Source: an uncultured Collinsella sp.
Lineage (GTDB): Bacteria; Actinomycetota; Coriobacteriia; Coriobacteriales; Coriobacteriaceae
DNA length: 64,000 nt
Direction of reading: 5' to 3'
NCBI GenBank assembly: GCA_900541025.1
Contig: UQIL01000002.1
Coordinates: forward strand, 62,001-126,000
Shown here: positions 63,154-64,000 of the stretch, piece after piece
Position numbering within the stretch: the first letter of the stretch is position 1
Layout: the number at the start of each line of letters is the position of its first letter
Program-made: the position numbers and the translations under genes
The notes under the pieces: generated by a model
Seen by the model: the letters and a program-made list of their open reading frames with translations, nothing else
What the model was told of the DNA's origin: nothing
The model's database searches: none

Positions 63154-63627
63154 CTAGGAGCGGGTTTCCATCTTGGCGTGGCACTTGGGGCAGGTGACGC
63201 GGATCTTGCCTTTGCCCTTGGGGACGGAGAGCATCTGGCCGCAGTTGGGGCACTTGAGGTATGCCGTGGTCTTGCGACCCTTCCACATCTTCTTGGCCGT
63301 GCGCTTGGCACGCTCAAAGTCTTCCTTGCTGGTACCGGCCGTGCGCGAGGCGTTGGCAGCCGCGGCGCCGCTACCCAAGCTCGCTACGAACTTGCCCAGG
63401 CCGGGGACGTTAGCGGTCGCGGCGACAAAGGCCGCGTTTTCCTTGCGACGTGCGTCGATGTTTTTGGACAGGCCGCGCAGCACGCCAATCACGATTACGG
63501 CGATGGCAATCCAGCTGAGCCACTGGATATGGGCTATCGATCCGATCATCGCGATGACGATGCCGACAAAGCCCATAACGATGGTGAGCTCATCGGCGCC
63601 ATTGCGGCCCTTCATAAAGTCATTCAT
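63154..63627 (-). CDS. Small membrane protein with C-terminal zinc ribbon
   Basis: 157 residues. Two membrane helices at about 14-32 and 37-52, a basic Ala-rich middle, and a zinc ribbon CPNCGQ...CPKCHAK at the C-terminus. No enzyme motif. The zinc ribbon would face the cytoplasm and could bind nucleic acid or protein. The start at 63627 follows AAAGG; an ATG ten codons upstream lacks a site. Function unknown. Confidence 0.75.
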   Translation of the reverse strand: MNDFMKGRNGADELTIVMGFVGIVIAMIGSIAHIQWLSWIAIAVIVIGVLRGLSKNIDARRKENAAFVAATANVPGLGKFVASLGSGAAAANASRTAGTSKEDFERAKRTAKKMWKGRKTTAYLKCPNCGQMLSVPKGKGKIRVTCPKCHAKMETRS

Positions 63628-63682
63628 GCAAATTGCCTTTCGTTCGATATGCTGCACGCCTTTATACCCGATTTAGAGCAAG

Positions 63683-63748
63683 GGGGACAGGTCAATCTGC
63701 ACCAAGGTGGTGCAAACATACCTGTCCCCGATGCACCAAGAAGGTGCA
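63683..63748. repeat. TGCACC palindromes inside GGGGACAGGT arms
   Basis: GGGGACAGGT (63683-63692) and ACCTGTCCCC (63720-63729) enclose TGCACC/GGTGCA; a second TGCACC-AAGAA-GGTGCA follows at 63732-63748. The related element at 33159-33198 has the same two-level design. It lies between the 5' end of the zinc-ribbon gene and the 3' end of the CsoR gene. Confidence 0.85.
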
Positions 63749-63773
63749 AAGCAGTCCGTCCCCAATGCCCCAA

Positions 63774-64000
63774 TTACTTGGAGAGCTTGTCGACGACGCG
63801 TTCGATCTCGGCGAGCTTGGCGGCTTTGAGGTCTTCGTCGCCCGATTCGATTGCCGAAGTCACGCAGCCCTCGATATGCGCCTTGAGCACATCGGCGTTG
63901 ATGCGCGCAATGAGCGCCTGCGTTGCCATGAGCTGCGTGGAAATATCGACGCAGTAGCGGTCCTCATCGACCATCCGCAAGATGCCGTCGATCTGGCCGC
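63774..64000 (-). CDS. csoR: CsoR/FrmR-family metal-sensing repressor, 3' part only
   Basis: 75 residues are visible; the gene runs off the right edge and its start is not in the window. The DUF156 helix bundle shows GQIDGILRMVDEDRYCVD then AHIEGCV. The spacing of C, H and C (25 and 4 residues apart) equals the copper ligands C36, H61, C65 of CsoR, so copper sensing is likely; family members can also sense formaldehyde or other metals. It would repress a copper efflux gene, presumably beyond the edge. The symbol is a family label. Confidence 0.88.
   Translation of the reverse strand, partial: GQIDGILRMVDEDRYCVDISTQLMATQALIARINADVLKAHIEGCVTSAIESGDEDLKAAKLAEIERVVDKLSK

Overview
The window reads as a chromosomal segment of a high-GC, anaerobic, gut-type actinobacterium of the class Coriobacteriia, most like Collinsella. 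This is inferred from protein flavour, the Ala/Lys-tailed ribosomal proteins, a zinc-type S14, two-subunit transketolase, and an anaerobic selenium/molybdenum purine-catabolism cluster. It is almost entirely protein coding with short intergenic gaps. What is unusual is how many of those gaps are filled by palindromic elements belonging to several unrelated families.

Layout. 1-7874: the 3' part of an anaerobic purine/urate-type catabolic cluster (ygeY end, ygeW, carbamate kinase yqeA, a MocA/YgfJ-like nucleotidyltransferase, hyuA, yqeC on the opposite strand, yqeB, an XdhC-like protein). The YqeB/YqeC pair is a known marker of selenium-dependent molybdenum hydroxylases. 8186-17910: the spc and alpha ribosomal operons from rplE to rplQ, with secY, adk, map, infA and rpoA. 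The usual upstream genes rplN and rplX are not there; a palindromic repeat and a promoter-like site sit at the break. 18003-32315: truA, a glycosyltransferase-like gene, argR, a class A penicillin-binding protein, a U32 peptidase, tyrS, adenine deaminase, two HAD phosphatases, citrate synthase and an ACT protein. 32642-45290: rpmE, secA-prfB, a YitT-family membrane protein, split transketolase, ftsEX and rnr. 45467-50728: a lone serine recombinase, a VanZ-like protein, an ArsC/Spx-like protein, tRNA-Gln(CUG) and tRNA-Glu(CUC), a TPR-like protein with smpB, and a flavin reductase/rubredoxin pair. 50881-58684: mntH and the glutamate synthase operon gltBD. 58685-64000: accessory-looking DNA with an unrecognised protein, an AbiEi/DUF559-like protein flanked by palindrome arrays, an amidohydrolase, a zinc-ribbon membrane protein and the 3' part of a CsoR-family repressor.

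How it fits together. The left cluster plus adenine deaminase (26701-28521) would let the cell strip amino groups from purines, open the rings and recover ATP through carbamoyl phosphate and carbamate kinase. GltBD and ArgR handle nitrogen assimilation and arginine control; both promoter regions carry a TTTCGAAA palindrome. The flavin reductase/rubredoxin pair suits oxygen defence in an anaerobe. MntH has a palindrome in its promoter spacer, as expected for metal repression.

The most notable features are: (1) a set of eight complete palindromes plus one half copy, with a constant 27-nt loop and 80/81-bp period in arrays, concentrated on both sides of the AbiEi/DUF559-like gene; (2) a second tandem palindrome array with an exact 62-bp period; (3) a five-copy 66-67 bp REP-like family downstream of + strand genes; (4) RF2 with SPT where SPF is expected; (5) a HAD gene whose ribosome binding site lies in a hairpin that fills its leader; and (6) a ~173-residue low-complexity extension on FtsE.
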